The position numbers were made by a program, and so were the translations under genes. This document shows, piece by piece, positions 34,744 to 44,488 of a stretch of 64,000 nucleotides of DNA (positions are counted from its first letter, which is position 1; every line of letters starts with the position of its first letter). Under the pieces are notes generated by a model. The model saw nothing but the letters and a program-made list of their open reading frames with translations. It ran no database searches and was not told the origin of the DNA. The stretch is from Haloterrigena gelatinilytica (GTDB lineage Archaea > Halobacteriota > Halobacteria > Halobacteriales > Natrialbaceae): assembly GCF_013342145.1 (NCBI RefSeq), contig NZ_JABUQZ010000001.1, forward strand, positions 124,001 to 188,000, read 5' to 3'.

Positions 34744-36168
34744 CTACGCATACCCGAGATCCTGAAGCCTTTTGAGCGTGTTTCCATCGACCGTTTCAGT
34801 CTTATCTGCGGCGATGCTTTTCGTCCCGAACTCTCTCAGTTCCACATCTGGAGTTGTGTAGTCCGTTCGATACGATGAACCGGGCGAAGGACAAACAACT
34901 GTCGCTTTGCGATCCTTCCACCGAAGTGTCTTCGTAACACCGTCTTCTGACATACCGTACTCTGCCACGAGATCGCCCGTGTATCGGTCGTAGTCGTCTG
35001 GACAGTGCTTTCTCACGGTTTCGGGCATCGTCATGCGGTTTTCGATGCCGGGTGTCGCCGCTAAGACTGGCTCGTCCTTCACGAACGGCTCTCGTTGCTG
35101 TCGAGCTGCTGCTGAGGCAACCTCGTAGAACCTCGTCAGCGATACGGGTTTATCGATACAGGCGCCTTCTGACTGACCGGGACGTGAAACCACCAGTGGG
35201 ACCCACGTCAGACACTCGTGTAGGCCGGTCGAGTGCTGTGAAATTCGGATGCCGTCTCGAATGCGGCTTTCCTCCCCAAATGCTTCCCCATGGTCGGCTG
35301 TAATCACGAGTAGGGTGTTCCCCAATTCTCCCCGTTTTTTTAGCTGGTTGACGAGATGGAAAACTCCCGCGTCAGCGTCTCGGATTCCACCATCATAGAG
35401 ACCGATAAGTCGTTTTCTGTCGTGCCAAGGGCGCCGACCGCTCGCGAAGTCCCAGATCATCTCGTCCACGTCATCCTGGGTCCGCCAGTCCGCACGAGAG
35501 CTCCATCTGTCGTTTTTGCGCGACGGGTAATATGGGCCGTGAGCGTCCATCAGATTCACGACTGCTGCCCACGGCGTCTCAATCTCCCGTTCCCAGTTCA
35601 AGAACGCGTCGACGTAGTCATCGGCATTCGTTGAGAGATACGGTTCAATTCTGGAACCGATCTTGGTGTTCACGAATTTGGTGCCGAGTCCGTTGACTCC
35701 GCTCCGGATTGGTGTCTTACTCTGCCAAGCATCTCTGAAAAACTGTTCTTTGGATCCGACGTATTCTTTTGGATTCAGCCCGCTCTTGAACGGTTTCGGG
35801 AGCGGCCCGCAAACAGTCTGGAATCCATGGCAGAGTCCAATATCCTCAATAGTGAAAAACGGATTTTCAGTGAACGCCCCCGTACTATACCCTTCGTCAC
35901 GGAGTTCCTCCCAGATGGAATGTCCTGCCTCGATCTCCTCCATATAAGAGTAGACGCCATGGTCGGGAACGCTAAGTCCACTCCACATGCTGACATGACT
36001 TAGAATACTGTCTGGCCCGGGAGCCCTTGCCTGTGTGTATACTGTGGCTTCGGACGCAAACCGTTCAAGAAACGGCGTTGTTTCTCGCTGGTAGCCGTAC
36101 AAACTGCAGTTTTCTGCTCTGGTAGTGTCTAGAATAACCAAGAGAATATTGGGACGATCTGTTTCCAT
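34744..36168 (-). CDS. Sulfatase-fold hydrolase/transferase
   Basis: The 474-residue protein has RPNILLVILDTTRAENCSLY (metal Asp14), the nucleophile region GPDSILSHVSMWSG with Ser54 at the catalytic position, and ITADHGEAFGEESR near residue 290. The formylglycine motif is absent: Ile-Leu-Ser-His follows the Ser instead of x-Pro-x-Arg. It ends LKRLQDLGYA. No signal peptide or membrane span is seen. It is convergent with the flippase and on the far side of an IS6 remnant. Sequence is AT-richer than the family members at 698-6086, consistent with a different origin. The substrate is unknown. Confidence 0.86.
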   Translation of the reverse strand: METDRPNILLVILDTTRAENCSLYGYQRETTPFLERFASEATVYTQARAPGPDSILSHVSMWSGLSVPDHGVYSYMEEIEAGHSIWEELRDEGYSTGAFTENPFFTIEDIGLCHGFQTVCGPLPKPFKSGLNPKEYVGSKEQFFRDAWQSKTPIRSGVNGLGTKFVNTKIGSRIEPYLSTNADDYVDAFLNWEREIETPWAAVVNLMDAHGPYYPSRKNDRWSSRADWRTQDDVDEMIWDFASGRRPWHDRKRLIGLYDGGIRDADAGVFHLVNQLKKRGELGNTLLVITADHGEAFGEESRIRDGIRISQHSTGLHECLTWVPLVVSRPGQSEGACIDKPVSLTRFYEVASAAARQQREPFVKDEPVLAATPGIENRMTMPETVRKHCPDDYDRYTGDLVAEYGMSEDGVTKTLRWKDRKATVVCPSPGSSYRTDYTTPDVELREFGTKSIAADKTETVDGNTLKRLQDLGYA

Positions 36169-36566
36169 GAGTAGGTCTAGCTGCGATACTTTTGTAATAC
36201 CGGGTTTCCCTTATTAACAATTGGGTTCACATCACGAGTCGTGTGGTGTTTGTCGCATTGTGCCAGACGACGAAGGCTTGGAGCCACGATTTAACTGTTG
36301 AAGGCTGTACATGACTGGAACATTTGATAGCAAACACGTTCGATATTTTATCTCACGAAAGATATGGTCTACAGCATTCTAATTTCTATGTTTTTCATAT
36401 CGAAACCGGAGCCTATATCAACGGAGTGCAGCATAGAGATGTTTTGCTCTATCAACGAGAAACACGATTATGTTTCTCCAGGAGTTCCTGCAGGAATCAC
36501 TCTGTTAACGCGGTTGTAGTCGTTGAATCTAGCTGTATATAGTGGATTTTGTTCGTTTGCAGATCA

Positions 36567-36865
36567 ACCGCGGTATACTCCAATAGCGGTGTTTGTCAAG
36601 TTGAACCGCTGTCTCTCAAGCGTGACGTAATTCAAATCCTCGCCATCTGCTGGCTGTAAATCGCACTTGTGAATCCAACCGTGGACCGCCTTGCGACTGC
36701 GCTTGTCACCGAATTTCTATAATCCTCGGCGGTATTCGAAAGTGAGAAATCAGCGAGATGAAGTCGAATACCGAACTCCATCAGCTGACGCGGTGTCAAT
36801 TCTCGCTTCACAAAATTCAAATTGATCCGGTCGCTACATCCAGTGAGGCGATCAAATTTCGACAT
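36567..36865 (-). pseudogene. Decayed IS6-family transposase, N-terminal remnant
   Basis: On the minus strand the frame begins MSKFDRLTGCSDRINLNFVK and continues RELTPRQLMEFGIRLHLADF and SLSNT, matching the start of haloarchaeal IS6-type transposases. It then shifts frame: KFGDKRSRKAVHGWIHKCDL and QPADGEDLNYVTL are found in another frame, with an in-frame stop before KFG. The catalytic DDE domain is missing altogether. It is therefore a dead fragment. I could not identify terminal inverted repeats. It sits between two sulfatase-fold genes in the 836-base gap 36169-37037; the rest of that gap shows no gene. Confidence 0.8.
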
Positions 36866-37037
36866 AGAGCACCATAAGACCGTACCGGCTCACTTTTCAC
36901 GCGTAACGAAAAACGCAACTTCACGACTTAGTCGTTAACTCGTAGGCCTGCTATAAACTTCGGATGGGATCACAGGCACTAGAAGGCGTGACGAAAACTA
37001 TTCGGTGGTGGACGCGAAGCCCAAATTAAGACCCTTT

Positions 37038-38483
37038 ATGCCCGTCGATAGTACACAAGAGCAACCGAACGTAATTCTGGTTTCGATGGATTCGGTTCGG
37101 TATGACTACTATTCTAAGCACACCGTCGGCTCTCCAACTGGTCCAGACATTCTGGACTTCGACGTGACTCGGTTTTCAAGCGCTTACGCGAATGCCCCGT
37201 ATACTCCAGCCTCGGTCCCATCGTTCTTGACCGGCGAACTGCCGTTAGAGGACGGTCACGTCATGCATCGGGACTCAAAGACGCTTCCAGAGTATTTCAA
37301 TGACGGAGGGTACCAGACGATTCTGGGTTACAACAACGTCCAGATTTCTCGGTTCGGCGTGACGGACGAATTCGACATCGTCGTAGATCATACCCAGCCA
37401 GAGAACAGTAGTGGATCAGCGCATTCTTTAAGCGAACGAATTCGGAGCCTCATCGGTGACATCATCGAGATAACACCGAACAGTGAGGACATCAAGAAGT
37501 TCGGCGATTATTGGTTGACGGACCTTGAGCGACGCTTCACATCACCGCCACCTTCGCACGCCCCTGATGAGTCTGTTATCGATGAACTCCTAGTCCGACG
37601 GGACGAGATTGAGGAGCCGTTCTTCCTGTGGATACATATGATGGACACTCACCACCCGTATGTGTTCGATAGCGAGGACTGGGCCGTACTCACCGACGAA
37701 CCTCTTGACAGACAACACCACCGGCGACTGTTCGAGCAAGCGAAACTCGACATTTCCGTGGGGGACTATCGGAGACCCCTAGACCAACGTCAACGGAATC
37801 TCATGCGGCACACCTACGAGGCCAGCATCCTCCGGGCCAACCGAAACGTCTCGCGCTTGCTCTCTGAATTTGCCACACCAAATAGCGTTTGTGCTATCAC
37901 CTCTGACCATGGTGAGGAGCTCTGGGAGCGGGGGTTCTTTGGGCACGCCGCTGCCCCGTCCAAACCACGGCGAATGACCCTCACAGAGGAAATGATTCAT
38001 GTCCCTCTACTTTTAGCGAGTCCGAGCGCCGTTGCACACGAAGTATCGACGCCAGTTTCACTCGTTGATCTTCTTCCTACTCTCCTTGACGCTGCTGGCA
38101 TCGAAGTTCCGAGCGCGCTTCGCGGCCGCTCGCTGCTCCCCGTAGTCGAAGGGGGCAAGCTCTCCTCCCAACCAGTATTCGCTCACGCGACATCCCCTGG
38201 AGATCCAAAAACGTACTACGAGCACCCTGACGCAAGAACGCTCGGCGCAGTTCTCGATGGTCACGTCAAGTATCGCTGGTCCGACGACGGACAGGAACTG
38301 CTCCACGATCTTGAAGAAGATCCCTCAGAATCTGTTGATATCGCTGGGGCCCACGGAGAAAAGACAAATGAGTTGGCAAATCTTCTTCGTGACAGCCTCA
38401 AACCCTACAAAAAGTCCACTACGACCGACGGAATTGATGAGAAAATTGAAAATCAATTGCGTGACCTAGGATATCTGGAGTAG
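37038..38483 (+). CDS. Sulfatase-fold hydrolase/transferase
   Basis: The protein has 481 residues from the ATG at 37038; a GTG at 37005 would add eleven residues outside the fold. Motifs are PNVILVSMDSVRYDYY (metal Asp near 18), YTPASVPSFLTGELP with Thr56 as probable nucleophile, LWIHMMDTHHPYVFD near 198, and ITSDHGEELWERGFFGHAA near 290. It ends NQLRDLGYLE, the shared tail. There is no formylglycine motif and no membrane segment. The C-terminal part (SLVDLLPTLLDAAGIEVP) is sulfatase-like. It probably has its own promoter; the next plus-strand gene starts 132 bases later. Confidence 0.87.
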   Translation: MPVDSTQEQPNVILVSMDSVRYDYYSKHTVGSPTGPDILDFDVTRFSSAYANAPYTPASVPSFLTGELPLEDGHVMHRDSKTLPEYFNDGGYQTILGYNNVQISRFGVTDEFDIVVDHTQPENSSGSAHSLSERIRSLIGDIIEITPNSEDIKKFGDYWLTDLERRFTSPPPSHAPDESVIDELLVRRDEIEEPFFLWIHMMDTHHPYVFDSEDWAVLTDEPLDRQHHRRLFEQAKLDISVGDYRRPLDQRQRNLMRHTYEASILRANRNVSRLLSEFATPNSVCAITSDHGEELWERGFFGHAAAPSKPRRMTLTEEMIHVPLLLASPSAVAHEVSTPVSLVDLLPTLLDAAGIEVPSALRGRSLLPVVEGGKLSSQPVFAHATSPGDPKTYYEHPDARTLGAVLDGHVKYRWSDDGQELLHDLEEDPSESVDIAGAHGEKTNELANLLRDSLKPYKKSTTTDGIDEKIENQLRDLGYLE

Positions 38484-38615
38484 CCACAGCGTAGCCGCCT
38501 CATGTGCCCAGTCAGCTAAAACACCCATCTATAAATAACTGATTTTCACATAGTAGACCGATTCTGCGCTGTGACCCAACCAACTTATGATCCGTCGGTT
38601 AGTCGATGACGTATC

Positions 38616-40319
38616 GTGACAAGAATAGATGGTGGTGCAGCGGAGTACAGGTCATGTATCGCCAATGCACGCGAAAAGTTGAATGGCGGTAATTTGGAGG
38701 CTGCACTTGACTACACCAGAGCTGGTGCTTGGGCCGCCTGGCAGAACCCGGGAATCTGGGATAGTAGTGCTGCGGACGACCTTATTTCCTCTGTTGGATA
38801 CGAACTTCAACAACAAGAAATGTCAAAATCCGAAAACCAGTTTGGAGACAGACAGAGTGTTGTGTTCATTGCGAGTTCGTTGGCTGACCACGGCGGTCAC
38901 TCCGAATCAATGCGGCTTGTCATTGACTATCTGGTCCGCAACACTAACGTAACCGTAGAAGCAGTACTGTTAACCAATGCTGACAACTCGGAATCTTCGT
39001 TTCCAGCACTGCGATCGACCCTTGACGTACTTGACGTTGACCTAATAGAACTCTCCCCAACATCCACGTACGTTGAGCGAGTTCGCGAAATATCCTCCTA
39101 CCTGACGGCGTCATCCGCCAACCAAGGAATTCTGTTCACTGACCCAGACGACGTTACTGCGCTCTGTGGAATTGCCGCCATTGGTTCATCGTTCCGTTCG
39201 ATTCTCTATAACCACGCCGATCACGTATTTTGGATTGGTGGCAACATAGTCGATACTGTTATCGACGCCCGAACCGAAGGTGCAGTCCTCACTCGCGCGT
39301 ATCGAAACCTCTCCTCTGCCGGAGTTATTTCATTAACTTCTGATATTCAACCTCAAACTGGGTTGCCGGCTGACTTTCCAGTTTGTGAATCTGACAATTT
39401 TTCCATCTCTGTTGGGACGGAATACAAGTTCACCCGCGATGGCGGTCGAGGATACGCCGCAGCGGTTGACTCTATACTGCACGAGAATCCCAATCTACAG
39501 CACATCCTGATCACCGCATCCGATGGATTCCGCTTGAGAGAGTTGGTTTCGGAGGACGTTACTGACAGATTCCATGTATCTGGCCCATATCCGAATCTTG
39601 CACCAATTTATACATCGGCGAATCTACTTGTCGACTCGATCCCGTTTGGTGGCAGCATGGTGCGCTTGGAAGCAGCCCTTTGTGAGACTCCCGTTCTTGC
39701 CTACGTCAACCCCAACTACCCTTTTGCCGGGAACAACGATCTTCTCCCGCCAGATCACGAGTTCATTGAATATGACGGTACTGCGTTTGGGGAGGACGCG
39801 AAGCAACTCCTTGGACAGAAGTCCGTACGCGAAGCCACGGTAGAGCGACAGCTGTCGTACTGTAATTCGCTATTCGAATACGAGACAGTCGGCCGTCGCT
39901 GGGAGCAACTTCTCACGGACGGTCTTCAGACCCGGGTCGTAGACGGACTTCGTTCAGAGCAACAAGACTTCGACCTTCCGACGCCAGTCAATATGGGATC
40001 TTGTTCCTTCCCCGAGTACCGCGGAGCCGTCGCCGAATACGCTGCTGGAGAATCACTCGACACAACCATGCTCGAATACGATATTGATGGGTACGCTTCC
40101 TTTTTGGATTTGCGAGACGGTACCCAGAAACGTCTGCTACGACAAATCGTCACAAAGTCGTCGTCGGTAGGACTCTTCGAACGGCTGAAAGTGTTCCGTT
40201 CTGCGTACGCAAACGGCGAGTTACCATCGAAGCAGAAGAAACTTGCCTACGCCGCGCTTGCGATAGGCGGGCATCCAGCATTTCCCATCTTTCAGTTCGC
40301 GGAAGACCACTTTGGGTGA
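38616..40319 (+). CDS. Putative GT-B glycosyltransferase-like protein
   Basis: The 567-residue protein starts with GTG. The N-terminal ~80 residues are helical with a repeat-like piece (EYRSCIANAREKLNGGNLEAALDY) resembling a tetratricopeptide unit. The next part, SVVFIASSLADHGGHSESMR near residue 90, looks like the first strand and glycine loop of a GT-B fold. ILITASDGFRLREL near 300 and FHVSGPYPNLAPIYTSANLLVDSIPFGGSMVRLEAALCETPVLAY near 325 look like the donor-binding C-terminal domain (compare bacterial glycan-chain and O-GlcNAc-type transferases). The extension after residue 440 is unassigned. It converges with the aminotransferase, ending at the adjacent base. The fold is likely; the function is not established. 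Confidence 0.62.
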   Translation: MTRIDGGAAEYRSCIANAREKLNGGNLEAALDYTRAGAWAAWQNPGIWDSSAADDLISSVGYELQQQEMSKSENQFGDRQSVVFIASSLADHGGHSESMRLVIDYLVRNTNVTVEAVLLTNADNSESSFPALRSTLDVLDVDLIELSPTSTYVERVREISSYLTASSANQGILFTDPDDVTALCGIAAIGSSFRSILYNHADHVFWIGGNIVDTVIDARTEGAVLTRAYRNLSSAGVISLTSDIQPQTGLPADFPVCESDNFSISVGTEYKFTRDGGRGYAAAVDSILHENPNLQHILITASDGFRLRELVSEDVTDRFHVSGPYPNLAPIYTSANLLVDSIPFGGSMVRLEAALCETPVLAYVNPNYPFAGNNDLLPPDHEFIEYDGTAFGEDAKQLLGQKSVREATVERQLSYCNSLFEYETVGRRWEQLLTDGLQTRVVDGLRSEQQDFDLPTPVNMGSCSFPEYRGAVAEYAAGESLDTTMLEYDIDGYASFLDLRDGTQKRLLRQIVTKSSSVGLFERLKVFRSAYANGELPSKQKKLAYAALAIGGHPAFPIFQFAEDHFG

Positions 40320-41453
40320 TCATCTCCCTGTCGGGTTTCGGAGGACGCTCAAGACGGTCTTCTGTTCATCTCCTGACATGTCTGGATACATTGGGAGCGA
40401 GAGAATTCGGTCGGCAAACGTGTCGGCCTTCGGAACTGGTCTGGTGAGGTCCTCGTACTGACTTAACCGAGAAATTGGCGGGTAGTGGACACCGGTAATC
40501 ACCTCGTTCTCGTCAAAGGTATCGAATAGATCGTTTCGCGATACAGGATATTCATCCTCAACTTGGACGACGAAGAGGTGGAATGCATGGCTCTTCCGCG
40601 AATCCTCGGACTCCCAACGAAGTCCTGGAATCTTCTCGATTTCCTCTTGGTATCTTGCCGCAACCTCACGGCGACTCTCAGTCATCTCAGGTAGACGGTC
40701 CAATTGGGCGATGCCCATCGCCGCCTGAATCTCGCTCATGCGAAAATTGAACCCCGTGCCATCTGCGTCGTATCCCCAGGTATCCTTCTTCTCCTTTGGA
40801 GTCATCGTCTGGTGATGGTTCCGGATCTTTCTGACATGTTCGTCGACTTCGGGATCGTTCGTCGTCACCATTCCACCTTCCCCCGTCGTCATGTTCTTCG
40901 TCGCGTAGAAACTGAAACAGCCTGCATCACCGAACGAACCGACGCGTTGTCCCTTGAACTCGGCCATCGGGGCGTGAGCGCAGTCTTCAATGACTGCTAT
41001 GTCGTGTTCTTGAGTGATATCCATGATCTCCTCCATGTCACACGGCTGACCGTAGAGGTGGACCGGAATTACGGCGGCGACATCGTCACGAGTCTCGAGA
41101 ATTTTCTCTAGGTCACTTGGATCCATGTTTCCGTCCTCCTGAACGTCACATAGGGTGACTTGGGCGTCTAGTAATTCGACTACGTTCGCGGTCGCCACGA
41201 ACGTGATTCCGGGAACAACCACTGTATCTCCCGCTCCGATTCCAACAGCGTCGAGAGCAGCGTAGAGCGCTGACGTACACGAGTTCACCGCGACGCCGAA
41301 CTCGGAGTCTTGGTGGTCTGAGAACGTTGCTTCGAACTCTTCCGTTTTCGGGCCGAGAGTTAACCATCCTGAGTCGAGAACTTCGCCGATGGATTCCAGC
41401 ACTTCCCGACCGATGATTTTGTTTACGTCGTAGAGAGGAATTTCTTGATCCAT
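40320..41453 (-). CDS. DegT/DnrJ/EryC1/StrS family sugar aminotransferase
   Basis: The 377-residue PLP enzyme has the family landmarks: LDSGWLTLGPKTEEFE near residue 26, VNSCTSALYAAL near 57 (cofactor phosphate site), VIEDCAHAPMAEFKG near 154 with Asp157, and the Schiff-base lysine Lys186 in SFYATKNMTTGEGG. It would transfer an amino group from glutamate to a keto-sugar nucleotide, giving a 3- or 4-amino sugar. Divergent from a GNAT acetyltransferase at 41546 with only 92 bases between them, which suggests joint control and an N-acetylated amino sugar product. The exact sugar is not determined. Confidence 0.92.
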   Translation of the reverse strand: MDQEIPLYDVNKIIGREVLESIGEVLDSGWLTLGPKTEEFEATFSDHQDSEFGVAVNSCTSALYAALDAVGIGAGDTVVVPGITFVATANVVELLDAQVTLCDVQEDGNMDPSDLEKILETRDDVAAVIPVHLYGQPCDMEEIMDITQEHDIAVIEDCAHAPMAEFKGQRVGSFGDAGCFSFYATKNMTTGEGGMVTTNDPEVDEHVRKIRNHHQTMTPKEKKDTWGYDADGTGFNFRMSEIQAAMGIAQLDRLPEMTESRREVAARYQEEIEKIPGLRWESEDSRKSHAFHLFVVQVEDEYPVSRNDLFDTFDENEVITGVHYPPISRLSQYEDLTRPVPKADTFADRILSLPMYPDMSGDEQKTVLSVLRNPTGR

Positions 41454-41545
41454 AGGCCGGCTACTGGCGTCAACCGTAAAAACTTCATCGACACTCGACC
41501 AACTGCGGCCAGTAATCTTTTTGCAGGAGATTTCCTGATCCCGAT

Positions 41546-42022
41546 ATGGAAATTGAATTCCGTCCTGCGACTGAAGACGATCTCGAGTTAATGATGGCTT
41601 GGCGCTCTCACCCAGATCTGTATGAGAATTTTTATATTCAGGACAAAGAACTTGACTGGGAAACGCACATTGAGTGGTGGGAGGGCCGGACCAATAGACG
41701 AGACTGGATCATAGTTCTCCAAGAGAACGACCGATGGCGTGACGTTGGTAACGTCAGCCTCTCCGATCTTGATACTGATTGTCCTGAAGTTGGCATATAT
41801 ATCGGCGAGGTATCTTCGTGGGGAAAGGGAGTGGCGACAAAGGCAGTAGAGTTCGCGTTGTCTTGGCTGCGTACTCAAGACTATTCAGAGACCCACGCTC
41901 GAATTCTCAAGCACAATGATGCGTCGCAACGAGTATTTGAAAAAATCGGGTTTGAGCATGCCGGCTTAGCCCGTGATGGAGAATACATGTATGTGTATAC
42001 TATTGAAGAGACCGAAAACTGA
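41546..42022 (+). CDS. GNAT family N-acetyltransferase
   Basis: The 158-residue protein begins MEIEFRPATEDDLELMMAWR and has the RimJ/RimL-type GNAT pattern: VGIYIGEVSSWGKGVATKAVEFALSWL near residues 76-102 forms the acetyl-CoA pyrophosphate loop (W-G-K-G-V/A-T), and HNDASQRVFEKIGFEHAG near 124 is the C-terminal part. The neighbouring DegT aminotransferase makes an amino-sugar N-acyltransferase role likely, as for WecD/PseH-like enzymes. It is AT-rich in codon use like the rest of the island. Acetylation of a protein N-terminus is the main alternative. Confidence 0.87.
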   Translation: MEIEFRPATEDDLELMMAWRSHPDLYENFYIQDKELDWETHIEWWEGRTNRRDWIIVLQENDRWRDVGNVSLSDLDTDCPEVGIYIGEVSSWGKGVATKAVEFALSWLRTQDYSETHARILKHNDASQRVFEKIGFEHAGLARDGEYMYVYTIEETEN

Positions 42023-42094
42023 ATGGTTCATCATCTGGTATTCGATTCCCCAATTTGACTATGACCAACAGTAGTGTTTATATATTGTCGACAT

Positions 42095-43516
42095 TTAGAG
42101 GTAGCCTAGGTCTTCAAGTCGGCCCTCGACTCTGGCACCGACTGTTGAGGTATCAAGGCCAGACCCAATTCCTAGCTCGCTCCGAAGAGTCTCGATTTCG
42201 TTCTCGAACTGGACCGTTACTTCGGATGGTGGCGAATCAAGTTCTTGTACAAGTGACTCCGTAGACGAACCGTCAATCGATGACTCCCAACAGTCTCCCT
42301 CACTCGTCCAAGTAATTTTTCGGCCGTCGACGTAGGCACACCTCCGAGTCTGCCACCATCGTTCGGCGTCCGCTCCGCTCAACCCAAATTTCCCTGGGAG
42401 AACGCTCGTGAGTCGTTCGGCGACCACCACATCTGTACCTGGTGCAACGTACTCCCCCTCAGCGAAACCTTTCAGAAGGGAAGGAAGATGGAGGTGGGAC
42501 ACCGGTTTTTCGACGCAATCGGGTGTTCCCTCCGGTGGATTAATCACCTCGAGAGGTACGTGGAGTAATTCTTCGGACACGCGAGGGACATTATGTCCAA
42601 ACAGCGGGTCCGAGTCACGCTCAACCAGCATCTCTCCGTGGTCTGCGGTGACAATGAACGTCGTCTCTCTCTCTGTTTGGTTCTGAACGGTGTCGATGAA
42701 CGCAGCAACCTTTCGATCGAGGTACTCCACAGTCGCCCCGTATAGGCCTCGATAGTTCTCTAACTCGACCTCATATTGCTCAAACCCTCCGTGAACATTC
42801 AATTCGTCGTACGGAAGCGTTTGCTGAGAGGACCACGAGTCCGGTGCGTCGTGAAGCTTACCATCGTACACTCGTGAATGTGCCATTGGGGCATGTGCTT
42901 CCATTAAGTTGAGGAAACCAACAAATGGACTCTCTTTGTCGACGAATCGATTCTCAGCGGCTTTCAGCACGGCATTCGTCCCATCGTCGAACAGACGAGG
43001 TATCGGTGCTTCATGGAGGAGTTTTCTATCCAAGAAAAGGTACGCTCCATTAGCCAGACTGGGTATAGGGTGATCGCTTTTCAGGGCAGTTTTCAAGTAA
43101 CCAAGATACTGTGACATACCCGACGCTTCCGTCTGATTCATGTACTCTTCAACATCAATTCCTTTTGCGAATCTCCGCTCCGGAGATACATCCACAAAAT
43201 CGTCAAACAGGGAGTCGAACTTGAACGGGGAACCAGCAAATGTGTTCGAGCTAACGCCAATAGCGCGGTGGTCTCTGAGTATCCCGAGAAATGTATTATT
43301 GCGATCTACATCGAACCAAGGATTATGGCTATAGACTCTATGAACCTCGGGAAGTTCACCGGTCATCATACTTGCATGGCTTGGGGCGCTACACGTACTG
43401 GCCGCACGTGCGTTCTCAAAACTAGACGAGGCCTTTGACCGTAGTCGATCAGCAAGACTATCAAAGTAATCTTTTCGAACAGAATCGAGACAGATAAGGA
43501 CGATATTCCTAGTCAT
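42095..43516 (-). CDS. Sulfatase-fold hydrolase/transferase
   Basis: The 473-residue protein begins NIVLICLDSVRKDYFDSL (metal Asp11). Its nucleophile region STCSAPSHASMMTGELP has Ser43 where others have Thr, with a Cys just before it at 42. The order Ser-Ala-Pro-Ser-His is close to the sulfatase pattern C/S-x-P-S-R except for His replacing the Arg. IVTADHGEMLVERDSDPLFGHNVP near 270 is the second metal site. The tail is GRLEDLGYL. This is the family member of the window nearest to a true sulfatase signature, but it still lacks the Arg needed for formylglycine recognition. It is 42 bases downstream of the epimerase gene on the same strand. Confidence 0.87.
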   Translation of the reverse strand: MTRNIVLICLDSVRKDYFDSLADRLRSKASSSFENARAASTCSAPSHASMMTGELPEVHRVYSHNPWFDVDRNNTFLGILRDHRAIGVSSNTFAGSPFKFDSLFDDFVDVSPERRFAKGIDVEEYMNQTEASGMSQYLGYLKTALKSDHPIPSLANGAYLFLDRKLLHEAPIPRLFDDGTNAVLKAAENRFVDKESPFVGFLNLMEAHAPMAHSRVYDGKLHDAPDSWSSQQTLPYDELNVHGGFEQYEVELENYRGLYGATVEYLDRKVAAFIDTVQNQTERETTFIVTADHGEMLVERDSDPLFGHNVPRVSEELLHVPLEVINPPEGTPDCVEKPVSHLHLPSLLKGFAEGEYVAPGTDVVVAERLTSVLPGKFGLSGADAERWWQTRRCAYVDGRKITWTSEGDCWESSIDGSSTESLVQELDSPPSEVTVQFENEIETLRSELGIGSGLDTSTVGARVEGRLEDLGYL

Positions 43517-43558
43517 ATTTTGTACATGATGTCAAATCATTTTCCTGTAAGTTTGAAT

Positions 43559-44488
43559 CTACAGGAATACTCGGAATTTGTCCGCTAGCTCCTCAACGCC
43601 TTGGTCGATAGTGTATGCTGTTTCGAACCCCTTGTTCTGGATTTTTTCGTCGCTTACGATGTACGACAACTGGTTCAGTTGCTCTGCTTCTGTGTATCCG
43701 ATCTCGACTCCTGGGAAGTGACGTTTAATGGCGTCAACGACGTCCTGAAGGCGTCCGTTCTGGCCGACGACATTGTATGGTTCACCATCGCCAAGTTTGT
43801 CAGCTGCAAACATCATCGAACGAACTGCGTCTTGGACATGGAGGTACGGCCGTTTCTGATCTTCGGCGCCTTTGTAGACAGTGAGCGGTTGGCCAGTTGC
43901 AGCGAGATACGCAAATTTATCGACAACTGTGTCAAAGCGCATGCCAGTCGTCCATCCATAGACAGTACCGAGACGCAGTCCGGTCAGTCCCATCTCTCCA
44001 TTCCACCGATCGAACATTTCCTGTTCAGCTTCAAGTTTGGCTTCGCCATACGGCGATTCAGGATCACACTCAAATCCCTCTTCAATCTTTTTCTCGGTCG
44101 TTCCATAGACGGAACAAGTAACGGCGTTAACGAACTCATTAACGCCGGCATCTCGGGCTATTTCGAAGACGGTTAGTGCGCCATCATAGTTGACCTCCCA
44201 TGTCTTTTCAGGGATGTCAAATGTCTCGGGTGCGTTGGTGATTGCTGCAAGGTGAAAGACTGTATCTACACCCTCCATCGCTTCACGAACAACTTCTTCA
44301 TCACGGATATCGCCTTCAACGAAGTCATAGTCGGCGTAGACTGGAAGATCCCATAGTGCGTTGTAACGGGGCTGGCGGAAGTTATCAAGAATACGAATAT
44401 CTTTGTCTGAGAAGGCTGGATGATCAGGAAGTTCTCGAATAAGCCGAGATCCAAGATAACCAACGCCACCAGTGACGAGTACTGTCAT
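43559..44488 (-). CDS. NAD-dependent epimerase/dehydratase (extended SDR)
   Basis: The 309-residue protein has the Rossmann motif TGGVGYLG (residues 6-13), DNF after the second strand, the AAITNAPETF loop near 81, and the active site Ser126, Tyr147-x3-Lys151 (SPYGEAK). It belongs to the UDP-glucose 4-epimerase-like extended SDRs that act on nucleotide sugars. It does not show the features of dTDP-glucose 4,6-dehydratase that I would expect (T-D-E in place of T-x-S-V-Y-G), so it does not obviously supply the missing RfbB step. Divergent from a nucleotidyltransferase at 44676, and upstream of a sulfatase-fold gene. Confidence 0.88.
   Translation of the reverse strand: MTVLVTGGVGYLGSRLIRELPDHPAFSDKDIRILDNFRQPRYNALWDLPVYADYDFVEGDIRDEEVVREAMEGVDTVFHLAAITNAPETFDIPEKTWEVNYDGALTVFEIARDAGVNEFVNAVTCSVYGTTEKKIEEGFECDPESPYGEAKLEAEQEMFDRWNGEMGLTGLRLGTVYGWTTGMRFDTVVDKFAYLAATGQPLTVYKGAEDQKRPYLHVQDAVRSMMFAADKLGDGEPYNVVGQNGRLQDVVDAIKRHFPGVEIGYTEAEQLNQLSYIVSDEKIQNKGFETAYTIDQGVEELADKFRVFL

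Noticed and set aside
36324-36542. A 72-codon plus-strand frame near the IS6 remnant
   Set aside because: AT-rich and Cys/His-containing by chance; I find no family pattern and the surroundings are decayed sequence.
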